From Microbacterium sp. oral taxon 186 str. F0373 (lineage in GTDB: Bacteria > Actinomycetota > Actinomycetes > Actinomycetales > Microbacteriaceae): a stretch of 64,000 nt of DNA. The notes below the pieces were generated by a model. It was given only the letters and a program-made list of their open reading frames with translations. It ran no database searches and was not told the origin of the DNA. Both the position numbers and the translations under genes were made by a program. The DNA lies in assembly GCF_000411455.1 (NCBI RefSeq), contig NZ_KE150457.1:2043759-2107758 (forward strand), read 5' to 3'. Shown here piece after piece: positions 26,857-35,265 of this stretch (the first letter of the stretch is position 1; every line of letters begins with the position of its first letter).

Positions 26857-27423
26857 ATGGAATGGCTGATCCCGGTCCTGATCGTCGTCGCTCTGGTGGT
26901 GATCGCCGGAATCTATCTCTGGGCGACGTACAACTCGTTGGTCGCGCTCGGTGTGCGCGTCGACGAGGCGTGGAGCGACATCACCGTCCAGCTGAAGAGG
27001 CGCGCGGATCTGCTGCCCAACCTCATCGAGACGGTCAAGGGGTATGCGGCGCACGAGAAGGCGGTCTTCGAGAACGTCACCCGCGCCCGCGCGGAGACGC
27101 TCACCGCCGGCTCACCCGCCGAAGCCGGGGTGGCCGAAGGCCACATGCAGCAGGCGCTGAAGTCGCTGTTCGCGGTCGCCGAGGCGTATCCGCAGCTGCA
27201 GGCGAGTCAGAACTTCCTCCAGCTGCAGCAGTCGATCGTCGACACCGAAGACAAGATCCAGGCGTCCCGTCGCTTCTACAACGGCGGCGTGCGCGAGCTG
27301 AACACGAAGATCAAGGTGTTCCCGAACAACATGTTCGCGCGCAACCTCGGCTTCCACGAGCGGGAGTTCTTCGAGGTCGTCGACGGCGCCGCCATCGCCG
27401 AGCCGCCGCGCATCCAGTTCTGA
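26857..27423 (+). CDS. LemA family protein
   Basis: A 188-residue protein with an N-terminal membrane segment (residues 4-22) followed by long helices. The LemA core is clear: YNSLVALGVRVDEAWSDITV, then LKRRADLLPNLIETVKGYA, ENVTRARAE, and the C-terminal FPNNMFARNLGF. LemA proteins are four-helix bundles of unclear function, often paired with membrane proteases. Here an M48 metalloprotease gene follows after 13 nt, presumably in the same operon, suggesting a shared role in envelope protein quality control. Confidence 0.93.
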   Translation: MEWLIPVLIVVALVVIAGIYLWATYNSLVALGVRVDEAWSDITVQLKRRADLLPNLIETVKGYAAHEKAVFENVTRARAETLTAGSPAEAGVAEGHMQQALKSLFAVAEAYPQLQASQNFLQLQQSIVDTEDKIQASRRFYNGGVRELNTKIKVFPNNMFARNLGFHEREFFEVVDGAAIAEPPRIQF

Positions 27424-27436
27424 TCGGGCGCGCGGC

Positions 27437-28324
27437 ATGTACTCCGCGATCGCCCGCAACAAGCGCAACACCTGGCTGATCCTGGCCGGCTTCATCATCG
27501 TCCTCGGACTGATCGGCCTGGCGGCGGGATGGCTCGCGGGCAACAACTGGTGGATCTCGGCGTTCGTGCTCCTCGGGGCCACGGGCTACGCGACCGTGCA
27601 GTACTTCGTCGCCGACCGCGAAGCCCTCGCGCTGTCGGGCGCGCAGGAGGTGACGCGCGAGGACGCTCCGCGCTACTACCGGATCGTCGAGAACCTGTGT
27701 CTGACGACGGGGACCCCGATGCCGCGGCTCTACGTCGTCGAGGATGCCGCGCCCAACGCGTTCGCGACCGGACGCACGCCCGAGCGTGCCGCGATCACGG
27801 TGACGACAGGCCTGTTCGAAATCATGACGGATCGTGAACTGGAGGGCGTGCTCGGTCACGAACTGGGGCACATCCGCAACTACGACATCCGCGTCACGCT
27901 CGTCGTGTTCGGCCTCGTGGTCGCCGTGGGGCTGGTGGCGGACATCCTGCTGCGCGTGGCCTTCTTCGGGGGCGGCCGGCGCGGCGGAAACAGCCAGTCC
28001 CAGATCTTCTTCCTCCTCTTCGGCCTGGTGGCCGCCATCGTGGCGCCGCTGCTGGCAGCGGTCGTCCAGGCAGCCATCTCGCGCCAGCGCGAGTACCTCG
28101 CCGACGCGACCAGTGCACTCACCACGCGCGACCCCGACGGCCTGGCATCCGCCCTCGCCAAACTGGGGGAGTACGGCCGGCCGCTCGCCAAGGCGAACAC
28201 CTCGATGGCTCACCTTTGGATCAGCGACCCGCTGCGCCGCGGTGCCGTGGAGCGCATGTTCGCGACGCATCCGCCGATCCCGGATCGGATCGCCCGCCTC
28301 CAGGAGATGGGTGGCCGGTTCTGA
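27437..28324 (+). CDS. htpX: M48 family zinc metalloprotease, HtpX-like
   Basis: A 295-residue integral membrane metalloprotease. Two N-terminal membrane helices (about 14-34 and 38-56) precede the catalytic HELGH motif at 141-145, two more helices (about 152-180 and 195-215), and the third zinc ligand region SRQREYLADATSA. The C-terminus holds FATHPPIPDRIARL, conserved in HtpX. It degrades misfolded membrane proteins. It follows lemA at 13 nt. A glycine/arginine loop FFGGGRRGG sits between helices 3 and 4. Confidence 0.93.
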   Translation: MYSAIARNKRNTWLILAGFIIVLGLIGLAAGWLAGNNWWISAFVLLGATGYATVQYFVADREALALSGAQEVTREDAPRYYRIVENLCLTTGTPMPRLYVVEDAAPNAFATGRTPERAAITVTTGLFEIMTDRELEGVLGHELGHIRNYDIRVTLVVFGLVVAVGLVADILLRVAFFGGGRRGGNSQSQIFFLLFGLVAAIVAPLLAAVVQAAISRQREYLADATSALTTRDPDGLASALAKLGEYGRPLAKANTSMAHLWISDPLRRGAVERMFATHPPIPDRIARLQEMGGRF

Positions 28325-28328
28325 GTTC

Positions 28329-28334
28329 TAGACT
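28329..28334 (+). promoter_or_regulatory. -10 box of a probable leaderless promoter (AI-2E-family gene)
   Basis: TAGACT is followed by 6 nt and the ATG at 28341, immediately after the htpX stop. Confidence 0.55.
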
Positions 28335-28340
28335 GGCGGG

Positions 28341-29540
28341 ATGAGCGGCACCGACGACAGACCCGGCGCCGCGCCGCGCGGGTCGTTCCTCGACACTCTG
28401 CGTGAGCGCACGGTCGCCTCCGACATCGACCGCGGGCTTCCTCGAGGACTCAGGGTCGCGACGGCGTATGCCTGGCGATTCGTTGTCATCGCCGTCGCGG
28501 CGGGCATCCTGATCTGGCTCGTCATCCAGCTGAAGCTCCTCGTGATCCCGCTGATGGTGGCGATTCTCGTCACCGCGCTGCTGTGGCCGGCCTTCACCTG
28601 GATGCTGGAGCGTGGGGTACCGCGGTGGCTGGCGATCGTCCTGTCGGTGCTCGGCACGGTTGCGGTGGTCGCAGGGTTGCTGTGGCTGGCCATCTGGCAG
28701 ATCACTCGAGAGTGGTCGAGCGTGCAGGTTCGCACCACCGAAGCGATCGGCCAGTTGCGTCAATACCTCATCGACGGGCCGCTCCACCTCACGGCGCAGC
28801 AGATCGACGATCTCCTCGTCCAGGCCGGCGGCTACCTGCAGCAGCAGGCGGAAGTGCTCTGGTCGGGCGCGCTGGCCGTCGGATCCACCGTCGGGCACGT
28901 CGCCACCGGCGCGGTGCTCGCGCTGTTCATCCTGCTGTGCACCCTCGCCGACGGCGGCGGCATCTGGAGCTGGGTCGTGCGCCTGTTCCCGCGGCGCGCG
29001 CGCAGCGAGGTCGACGGCGCCGGCCGCGCCGGCTGGCGCACCGTGGTCACCTACGCGCGCACGCAGTTGCTCGTGGCGACGATCGACGCGACGGGCATCG
29101 CTCTCGGCGCCTTCCTGCTCGGCGTTCCCCTGGCCATCCCGATCGGGGTGCTCGTCTTCCTAGGCGCCTTCGTCCCGTTCGTCGGTGCCGTCGTCACCGG
29201 GGCGCTGGCGGTGTTCCTCGCCCTCGTCTACAACGGGCCGTGGATCGCGCTGTGGATGCTGGTGGTCGTCCTCGGCGTCCAGCAGCTCGAGGGGCACGTG
29301 CTGCAGCCTCTGCTGATGGGCTCCGCCGTCAAAGTCCATCCGCTCGCGGTCGTTCTGGTCGTCGCCGGCGGTGCGATGATCGCCGGTATCCCCGGCGCGC
29401 TCTTCGCCGTGCCGCTGGCGGCTTTCATCAACGTCGTCGCCGTCTATCTGGGACGTCGCTCGAACGATTCCACGGCCTCACCCGATCGGGCCGACCTCAT
29501 CTGGAGCACCGTTCCCCGCAGTAGGAAGAAGCCCGCGTGA
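28341..29540 (+). CDS. AI-2E family transporter (TqsA/PerM-type permease)
   Basis: A 399-residue membrane protein with a 45-residue cytoplasmic N-terminus and about eight membrane segments. Segments near the middle and end (VFLGAFVPFVGAVVTGALAV, QQLEGHVLQPLLMGSAVKVHP) are the signature of the AI-2E/PF01594 permease family. Some members export autoinducer-2, others act as Na+/H+ antiporters or in stress tolerance, so the substrate is open. The stop overlaps the GTG start of the threonine dehydratase gene by 4 nt. Confidence 0.9.
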   Translation: MSGTDDRPGAAPRGSFLDTLRERTVASDIDRGLPRGLRVATAYAWRFVVIAVAAGILIWLVIQLKLLVIPLMVAILVTALLWPAFTWMLERGVPRWLAIVLSVLGTVAVVAGLLWLAIWQITREWSSVQVRTTEAIGQLRQYLIDGPLHLTAQQIDDLLVQAGGYLQQQAEVLWSGALAVGSTVGHVATGAVLALFILLCTLADGGGIWSWVVRLFPRRARSEVDGAGRAGWRTVVTYARTQLLVATIDATGIALGAFLLGVPLAIPIGVLVFLGAFVPFVGAVVTGALAVFLALVYNGPWIALWMLVVVLGVQQLEGHVLQPLLMGSAVKVHPLAVVLVVAGGAMIAGIPGALFAVPLAAFINVVAVYLGRRSNDSTASPDRADLIWSTVPRSRKKPA

Positions 29541-30763
29541 CCCTCCCGACCCTGGCGGAGTTCGAGGACGCCGCCGCCGTCCTGCGCGACGTCATCGTGA
29601 AGACGCCTTTCGACGTCTCCGACCACCTCACCGAGGTCCTCGGTGCACCCGTCTACCTGAAGCTCGAGAACCTGCAGCGCACGGGCTCGTTCAAGATCCG
29701 AGGGGCGACCTACCGACTGTCGCGTCTGAGCGCACAAGAGCGTGCACGCGGCGTGGTGGCCGCCTCTGCCGGCAACCACGCCCAGGGCGTCGCCTCGGCC
29801 GCGCAGAAGCTCGGCATCCCCGCCACGATCTTCATGCCGCTGGGCGTGCCGGTCCCCAAGCTCCTCGCGACCCGCGGCTATGGCGCCGAGGTCGTGCTGG
29901 AAGGGGCGACCGTCGAGACGCCGCTGCGGCTCGCAGCGGAGTTCGCCGAACGCACCGGTGCCGTGATGATCCACCCCTACGATCACCGCGACATCATCGT
30001 CGGCCAGGGGACGATGGGTCTGGAACTGTGGGACGGCGTGCCCGAGCTGGAGACCGTCGTCGTCGGGATCGGCGGCGGCGGACTGATCGCCGGGGTCGCC
30101 GCCGCGGTGAAGGCGCGGGCAGCCCTCGAGGGCAGACGCGTTCGGATCATCGGCGTGCAGGCGGAGAACTCCGCCGCGTACCCGTCCTCCCTCGCTGCCG
30201 GCGTGCCGCTGACGGTTGCCACGACGCCGACCATCGCCGACGGCATCGCCGTCGCGCGTCCCGGTGATGCGCCGTTCGCGGTGATCAGCGAACTCGTCGA
30301 CGAGGTCGTCACCGTGAGCGACGACGATATCGCCCGGGCGCTGCTGGTGCTGCTGGAGCGCGCGAAGCAGGTCGTCGAGCCCGCCGGCGCCGTGGGGGTG
30401 GCCGCGATCCTCGCCGGCAAGATCACGGCGAGCGGCCCGACGGCCGTCATCCTCTCCGGAGGCAACATCGACCCGCTGCTGCTGCAACGCGTCGTGGCGC
30501 ATGGACTGGCGGCATCCGGACGCTACATGACGCTGCAGATCCCGCTGCCGGACCGGCCGGGCCAGCTCGCGCGCGTGTCGGAACTGCTCGCCATTGCCGG
30601 AGCGAACGTGATCGAGGCGCTCCACACGCGCCACGGCCAGGGCCTGCAGATCAGCGAGGTCATCCTGCAGCTCAGTGTCGAGACCCGCGGTGAAGAACAC
30701 CGCGCCCACGTCATCAGCGTTCTGGAGGAGGCAGGCTTCCGCCCCCGCGTCGCACAGGACTGA
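29537..30763 (+). CDS. ilvA: Threonine ammonia-lyase (threonine dehydratase) with C-terminal ACT domain
   Basis: A 408-residue PLP enzyme converting L-threonine to 2-oxobutanoate and ammonia, the first step towards isoleucine. The PLP lysine is Lys53 in TGSFKIRGA, the phosphate-binding glycine loop is VGIGGGGLIAGVAA, and SAGNHAQGVA is the catalytic strand motif. Residues about 330-405 form one ACT domain (DRPGQLARVSELLAIAGANV). A single ACT domain and 400-residue length are closer to the TdcB/short IlvA type than to the 500-residue biosynthetic enzyme. It is translationally coupled to the AI-2E gene. Confidence 0.93.
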   Translation: MTLPTLAEFEDAAAVLRDVIVKTPFDVSDHLTEVLGAPVYLKLENLQRTGSFKIRGATYRLSRLSAQERARGVVAASAGNHAQGVASAAQKLGIPATIFMPLGVPVPKLLATRGYGAEVVLEGATVETPLRLAAEFAERTGAVMIHPYDHRDIIVGQGTMGLELWDGVPELETVVVGIGGGGLIAGVAAAVKARAALEGRRVRIIGVQAENSAAYPSSLAAGVPLTVATTPTIADGIAVARPGDAPFAVISELVDEVVTVSDDDIARALLVLLERAKQVVEPAGAVGVAAILAGKITASGPTAVILSGGNIDPLLLQRVVAHGLAASGRYMTLQIPLPDRPGQLARVSELLAIAGANVIEALHTRHGQGLQISEVILQLSVETRGEEHRAHVISVLEEAGFRPRVAQD

Positions 30764-30777
30764 CGCGGGGCGCGCCG

Positions 30778-31266
30778 CTACTGGCCGTTGTAGGTTTCGA
30801 CCTTGACGATCTCCACCGAGATCTCGCGACCGTTCGGCGCGGTGTACGAGGTCTTCTCGCCCTCCGCCAGACCCAGGATCGCAGCGCCCAGCGGGGAGGC
30901 CTCGCTGTAGACGTCGAGCTCGGAGCCCGCCGCGATCTCGCGGCTGCCGAGCAGGAACACCTCTTCGCCGCCGGCGACGATCGCCGTCACGACGGTGCCG
31001 CCCTTCACGGTGCCGTCGGACTCCGGGGCCTCGCCGACCACGGCGTCCTTCAGCAGCGCCTGCAGGGTGCGGATCCGTGCTTCCTGCTTACCCTGTTCGT
31101 CCTTGGCGGCGTGGTAGCCGCCGTTCTCCTTGAGGTCGCCTTCTTCGCGGGCGGCCTCGATGCGCTTGGCGATCTCTTCGCGACCCGTCGTCGACAGGTG
31201 CTCGAGTTCGGCGGCGAGCCGGTCGTAGGCGTCCTGCGTGAGGAAGGTCTCCGTGTTCTCAGCCAC
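30778..31266 (-). CDS. greA: Transcription elongation factor GreA
   Basis: A 162-residue factor that stimulates transcript cleavage by backtracked RNA polymerase. N-terminal coiled coil TQDAYDRLAAELEHLST and EGDLKENGGYHAAKDEQG carry the acidic tip residues (Asp/Glu) that enter the secondary channel. The C-terminal FKBP-like domain includes SPLGAAILGLAEGEKTSY. The start is the GTG at 31266 with AAGGAGA 4-5 nt upstream; a longer in-frame extension to 31311 lacks a ribosome site. Confidence 0.96.
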   Translation of the reverse strand: MAENTETFLTQDAYDRLAAELEHLSTTGREEIAKRIEAAREEGDLKENGGYHAAKDEQGKQEARIRTLQALLKDAVVGEAPESDGTVKGGTVVTAIVAGGEEVFLLGSREIAAGSELDVYSEASPLGAAILGLAEGEKTSYTAPNGREISVEIVKVETYNGQ

Positions 31267-31371
31267 GTCGTCTCCTTGTCGATGGGGGCGGTCGATGCGC
31301 GTGCGCGGCACCGGCCGCCGACACTATGCCAAACGCCCCGGCAGCTGCCAGGGCGCATGTGTCGAATCAGC

Positions 31372-31779
31372 CTACGGGATCCAGCACGAGGGGACCAAAC
31401 CGGTCGTCGCAGCCGCGGTGGTCGCCACCCGCTCGCTGAAGGTGCGGCTGTGAGCGTCGTCGGCTGGGTAGGAGACGACCTTCCATCCGACGATGCCGTG
31501 CTCCTCGTCCTGGGCCTCGACCACGCAGCTGACGGCGCTGCCGCGCGACAGCGTGAGCTGGAAATCGACCGTCACGCTGTGCGGAGCATCGCTGAGATCG
31601 AATCCGGTGACGTCGATGTCCACGGACTGCGCCGCCTGTGTGTAGGTGTTCCATCCGAAGTAGCCGATGAGGGCGAGAACGACCGCGCCCCCGAGGATCC
31701 AGGTCCAGCGACGGCGCCCCGCGCTGCGTGCTCGGCCGTAGCGGTCGTCGAGCTCCTGCTGTGTGCGCATCGCGGTCAT
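31372..31779 (-). CDS. DUF4307 domain-containing membrane protein
   Basis: A 135-residue single-pass membrane protein: a basic cytoplasmic tail (DRYGRARSAGRRRW), one membrane helix (about 26-46, TWILGGAVVLALIGYFGW), then an extracytoplasmic beta-rich domain of the actinobacterial DUF4307 family (VDFQLTLSRGSAVSCVVEAQDEE). Function is unknown. The family typically sits between greA and mca (mycothiol S-conjugate amidase), as here next to greA, but no mca gene is visible in this window. GGGAAG is 5 nt before the ATG at 31779. Confidence 0.85.
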   Translation of the reverse strand: MTAMRTQQELDDRYGRARSAGRRRWTWILGGAVVLALIGYFGWNTYTQAAQSVDIDVTGFDLSDAPHSVTVDFQLTLSRGSAVSCVVEAQDEEHGIVGWKVVSYPADDAHSRTFSERVATTAAATTGLVPSCWIP

Positions 31780-31842
31780 GACACTTCCCGAGGTTCTAGG
31801 CTGGACTTCCAGGCTAGGCGCTCCGCGCGGAACAGAGGAACG

Positions 31843-32157
31843 ATGCACGCACTGACGATCGCGCTGTCGGGGATCGCCGACCCGGCGATTCCGACTCCCA
31901 CCATGACCGTCAACCCTGACGCGGTCACTCCGGGGTTCGTGGGCTTCGTCGGCATCGCGGTGGTCGCCATCGCCGTGATCTTCCTCCTCATCGACATGCT
32001 GCGACGCATCCGTCGCGCCGGCTACCGTGCGGAGATCGCTGAAGAACTCGACGCGACGACGCAGGCGGATGCCGAGGCGCGCGCCCACGAGCAGGCTGCC
32101 GCCGCCGTCGAGGCGAGCGAGACCGACGACCAGGACATCGATCCCGCCTCGCGCTGA
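31843..32157 (+). CDS. Small single-pass membrane protein, unknown function
   Basis: A 104-residue protein with a short extracytoplasmic N-terminus, one membrane helix (about 33-52, GFVGIAVVAIAVIFLLIDML), a basic juxtamembrane stretch RRIRRAGYR, and an acidic, Ala/Glu/Asp-rich cytoplasmic tail. AGAGGA lies 4 nt before the ATG. Upstream is TAGGCT (31799-31804). It is divergent from DUF4307 and convergent with hemolysin III. I do not recognise a named family; actinobacteria carry similar small proteins at this locus. Confidence 0.7.
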   Translation: MHALTIALSGIADPAIPTPTMTVNPDAVTPGFVGFVGIAVVAIAVIFLLIDMLRRIRRAGYRAEIAEELDATTQADAEARAHEQAAAAVEASETDDQDIDPASR

Positions 32158-32193
32158 CGCTGCGGCGGGCGCCCGGGGCGTCCTCCTCCGCGC

Positions 32194-32931
32194 TCAGCCT
32201 GCCGATCCGAGCGACGGGGTCAGCGGGTGCAGCGCGATCAGCAGGCACGCCGTCCAGTGGCAGAGAAACGCCAGCACGGTGCACACGTGGAAGATCTCGT
32301 GGAAGCCGAAGTGGCCCGGCCAGGGGTTGGGCTTCTTCAGCGCGTAGACGACGGCGCCGCCGGTGTAGAGCAGGCCGCCCACGATGACGAGGATCATCAT
32401 CGCGACGTTCGCGTGCAGGAGGTCGCCGAGGTACATCACCGCCGCCCAGCCGAGCAGCAGGTACAGCGCCACGTAGAGCCAGCGCGGTGCGTTGATCCAG
32501 AAGACGCGGAAAAGGATGCCGAGGATCGCGCCCGACCAGACGAGCACGAGCAGGAGCGCGCCTTTGTCGGGCGTCAGCGCCAGCACGGCGATCGGCGTGT
32601 AGGTGCCGGCGATCAGCAGCAGGATGTTGGCATGGTCGATGCGCTTGAGCACCGCCTTGGTCGTCGGCCCCCAGGTGAACCGGTGATACAGCGCGGAGTT
32701 GCCGAACAGCAGGAGCGAGGTCAGCATGAACACGGCCGCGGCCCACTTCGCGGCAGCGCCGTGGGCGAAGACGATGAGCAGCACCCCGGCGGCCACGGCC
32801 ACGGGGAACGTTCCGGCATGGATCCAGCCGCGCCACGTGGGCTTCAGCTCGACCTGCGCGCTGACGGAGCCTGCTTCGAGGAGCGGGAGCTGGGGCATGT
32901 CGGCGCCCTCGGCGGATGCGTGTCGGGTCAC
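32194..32931 (-). CDS. Hemolysin III / PAQR-family membrane protein (TrhA/YqfA-like)
   Basis: A 245-residue seven-helix protein of the hemolysin III/PAQR family. The conserved residues are visible: the first helix motif HAGTFPVAVAAG, SALYHRFTW with Ser and His, RIDHANILLLIAGTYTPI with Asp/His, and a C-terminal HEIFHVCTVLAFLCHW with histidines that bind zinc in the family. The role is membrane homeostasis in E. coli. The start is the GTG at 32931, 7 nt after a minus-strand TAGGCT (plus-strand 32939-32944), so probably leaderless; an ATG at 32898 is an alternative. Confidence 0.88.
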   Translation of the reverse strand: MTRHASAEGADMPQLPLLEAGSVSAQVELKPTWRGWIHAGTFPVAVAAGVLLIVFAHGAAAKWAAAVFMLTSLLLFGNSALYHRFTWGPTTKAVLKRIDHANILLLIAGTYTPIAVLALTPDKGALLLVLVWSGAILGILFRVFWINAPRWLYVALYLLLGWAAVMYLGDLLHANVAMMILVIVGGLLYTGGAVVYALKKPNPWPGHFGFHEIFHVCTVLAFLCHWTACLLIALHPLTPSLGSAG

Positions 32932-32938
32932 GGCACTG

Positions 32939-32944
32939 AGCCTA
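32939..32944 (-). promoter_or_regulatory. -10 box of a probable leaderless promoter (hemolysin III gene)
   Basis: TAGGCT on the minus strand ends 7 nt before the GTG at 32931. No Shine-Dalgarno lies between. Confidence 0.55.
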
Positions 32945-33007
32945 CGCGTACCCTCATGCCGACTTTTGTACATACGGCGTGTGCGGTGTGGGGTACGGCC
33001 CGCGCGG

Positions 33008-33013
33008 TAGCGT
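33008..33013 (+). promoter_or_regulatory. -10 box of a probable leaderless promoter (uppS)
   Basis: TAGCGT is followed by 6 nt and the GTG start at 33020. Confidence 0.5.
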
Positions 33014-33019
33014 AGGAAC

Positions 33020-33805
33020 GTGACACCCACCGGTTCGGGCGAGGGGCGTGGATTCCTCTATCGCCTCTACAGTTCGCGCCTGCGTCGCGAGTTGACCCCC
33101 GACACGGTTCCCCATCACGTCGCGATGATGATCGACGGCAACCGCCGCTGGGCCCGTCAAGCGGGCTTCACCACCGTCGCTCACGGACACCGTGCCGGGG
33201 CGGCGAAGATGCACGAGTTCCTGCGGTGGTGCGACGATCTCGGCATCCGGGTCGTCTCTCTCTACCTGCTCTCCACCGACAACCTCACCAAGCGCGACTC
33301 GCAGGAGCTCGCCGATCTCATCGAGATCATCGCGGAGCTCGCCGACGAGCTGTCGCTCGAGCCCGGCTGGCGGGTGCAGCACGTGGGTCGGGCGGAGATG
33401 CTGCCGCCGGATCTCGCCCGTGTTCTGCGGACGGCGGAGGAGCGGACGGCCGGCAACACGGGTCTGCACGTCAACCTCGCGGTCGGCTACGGCGGGCGCA
33501 GCGAGATCGTCGATGCCGTTCGCAGCATCATCGCGCAGCATGACGAGCGCGGCGGTTCACTCGAGGAGCTTGCGGCCAGCCTCACTCCGGAGCAGATCGG
33601 AGAGCATCTGTACACCGGAGGGCAGGCCGATCCCGATCTGGTGATCCGTACCTCCGGCGAGCAGCGCCTCAGCGACTTCCTGCTCTGGCAGTCGGCGCAT
33701 TCCGAGTTCTACTTCGTCGAAGCGCTCGGGCCGGACCTGCGCGAGGTCGACTTCCTCCGCGCGATCCGCGACTACGCTACGCGCGATCGCCGCTACGGCA
33801 GCTGA
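33020..33805 (+). CDS. uppS: Isoprenyl transferase (cis-prenyltransferase)
   Basis: A 261-residue cis-prenyl diphosphate synthase making the C15-C55 carrier used in peptidoglycan precursor export. The catalytic aspartate is Asp39 in MMIDGNRRWA. Other motifs are GHRAGAAKM, YLLSTDNLTKR, and DLVIRTSGEQRLSDFLLWQS with EFYF near the C-terminus. The YLLSTDNLTKR segment differs from the YxFSxENWxRP form of long-chain enzymes and resembles the short-chain (Z-farnesyl) actinobacterial type, so the product length is open. It is divergent from hemolysin III, a common actinobacterial layout. Confidence 0.93.
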   Translation: MTPTGSGEGRGFLYRLYSSRLRRELTPDTVPHHVAMMIDGNRRWARQAGFTTVAHGHRAGAAKMHEFLRWCDDLGIRVVSLYLLSTDNLTKRDSQELADLIEIIAELADELSLEPGWRVQHVGRAEMLPPDLARVLRTAEERTAGNTGLHVNLAVGYGGRSEIVDAVRSIIAQHDERGGSLEELAASLTPEQIGEHLYTGGQADPDLVIRTSGEQRLSDFLLWQSAHSEFYFVEALGPDLREVDFLRAIRDYATRDRRYGS

Positions 33806-33856
33806 CGGGGGCCACGCGATCCGCCCCGAACGACTCGGCGTGGGACAATGGGCGAC

Positions 33857-35101
33857 GTGAACGACCTGCAGTCCTACCTCGATACCTTCGACAGCGCAGC
33901 GGGGTATCTGGACTGGGCGGCGTTCGGACCGCTCTCGCCGGCGGTTCGAGCCGATACCCTAGCCGACGCGGAGATGCTCGGCAGCGGGCGCCGTTCAGGC
34001 ATCGATCTGGTGTCGGAGAGATCCGACGAGGCGCGCGGGCTGCTCGCACAGGTGCTCGGATGTGCCGTCGACGAGGTCGTGTTGCAGCCGTCGACGACCC
34101 ACGGACTGCAGCACGCGATGCAGGGGCTTCGTGGCACGGTCATCGTCTCGGCTCAGGAGTTTCCCGCCCTGCGGGTGACGGCACGCCGCGCGCAGGACGC
34201 TCGCGGTGTGCTCTCGGTTCGCGAGATCGAGCCCGTCGCCGGGATCGTCACGGCGGATGCCGTGGCGGAGGCGCTCGATGACGATGTCACGGCCGTCGCC
34301 GTCAGCCTGGTCGATTTCCGCACGGGCGCTGTCGCCGACGTGCGGGAGATTCGTGAGCGGATCGGCGACCGCCTGCTGATCGTCGATGCCGTTCAGGGCT
34401 TCGGCGTCGTCGACGCCGACTGGGATGCGGCCGATGTCGTCTGCGGCAACGGATACAAGTGGCTTCGGGCCGGTCGGGGCACCGGCTTCGCGAGGTTCTC
34501 CGATCGGGCGCGCGAACGGATCGAGCCGGTGCTGTCAGGGATTTCCGGCATGCAGGGCGACGCGACCAGCGTGGGTGTGCCGGCGCCGCTGCCGACAGCG
34601 GCCGCATACCAGGTCGCCCCGGCCGACCACCTCGCTGCCGGTCGCCTCGCGGCGGCGTTGCGCGAAGTGGTCGACGCGGGCATTCCCGCCATCGCCGCCG
34701 AGCTGCGCGCACGCGCACGGGCCGTGATGGAGCTCGCCGATCGCTACGGGGTCCCCGTCCTCACCCCGCGCGACCGGCACGCGGGCATTGTGACGCTGCA
34801 GCCTGCACCTCACGAGGCGGCGCCGCTGGCCGCAGCCCTCGCCAATCAGGGCGTCACCGTCACCGCCCGCGGCACCACGATCCGGGTCGCGCCGCACGTG
34901 GGAACGGGCGCCGACAGCTTCGTCCTGCTCGGCGACGCGCTGGCCGAGGTCGCCGCCAGCCGCGTCATCATCGACCCCGCTCCCGCGTCGCTCGCGCTGT
35001 CCGAGCCCGGTTCTGCGGATGACGCGGCGATCTCGCTCGAGGTCGTCGCACCCCCCGCGGAGGCCGTCGAAGCTGCGTCCGCCGACGACATCACACGTTA
35101 A
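33857..35101 (+). CDS. Class V aminotransferase-fold PLP enzyme (cysteine-desulfurase-like)
   Basis: A 414-residue fold-type I PLP protein. The PLP lysine is in CGNGYKWLRAGRGTGF, the PLP-ring aspartate region is LIVDAVQGFG, and SAQEFPALRVTA aligns with the class V substrate strand. It resembles kynureninase/cysteine-desulfurase relatives but lacks an obvious mobile catalytic cysteine loop, so activity is unassigned. I prefer the GTG at 33857: GACAAT (33844-33849) is 7 nt before it and overlaps the alternative ATG at 33848. A C-terminal extension of about 45 residues is Ala/Glu-rich. Confidence 0.83.
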   Translation: MNDLQSYLDTFDSAAGYLDWAAFGPLSPAVRADTLADAEMLGSGRRSGIDLVSERSDEARGLLAQVLGCAVDEVVLQPSTTHGLQHAMQGLRGTVIVSAQEFPALRVTARRAQDARGVLSVREIEPVAGIVTADAVAEALDDDVTAVAVSLVDFRTGAVADVREIRERIGDRLLIVDAVQGFGVVDADWDAADVVCGNGYKWLRAGRGTGFARFSDRARERIEPVLSGISGMQGDATSVGVPAPLPTAAAYQVAPADHLAAGRLAAALREVVDAGIPAIAAELRARARAVMELADRYGVPVLTPRDRHAGIVTLQPAPHEAAPLAAALANQGVTVTARGTTIRVAPHVGTGADSFVLLGDALAEVAASRVIIDPAPASLALSEPGSADDAAISLEVVAPPAEAVEAASADDITR

Positions 35102-35265
35102 CGTCCCCGTCATCGACCGGCGGCGTGTCGCGGCTGGCGCGCCAGCATCGCCGGCCGTACGGTCATCACATCGGGCAAGGCGCCCGGTCGGGTCGGCCTC
35201 CACACGACTCGTGGCCACGGTCGACTCGAAACTGCCGGGTGCTCCACCCGGGGCGGGAGTGAGTT
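35102..35265 (+). promoter_or_regulatory. Hairpin-rich leader before the PhoH gene
   Basis: CCGGCG (35117-35122) pairs with CGCCGG (35149-35154) around a perfect 14-bp palindrome GCTGGCGCGCCAGC (35133-35146). Further on, CCGGGTG (35235-35241) pairs with CACCCGG (35245-35251) just before the GGGAG ribosome site. This could be an attenuator or a regulatory leader, or simply GC-rich spacer. No recognised riboswitch core is visible. Confidence 0.35.
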
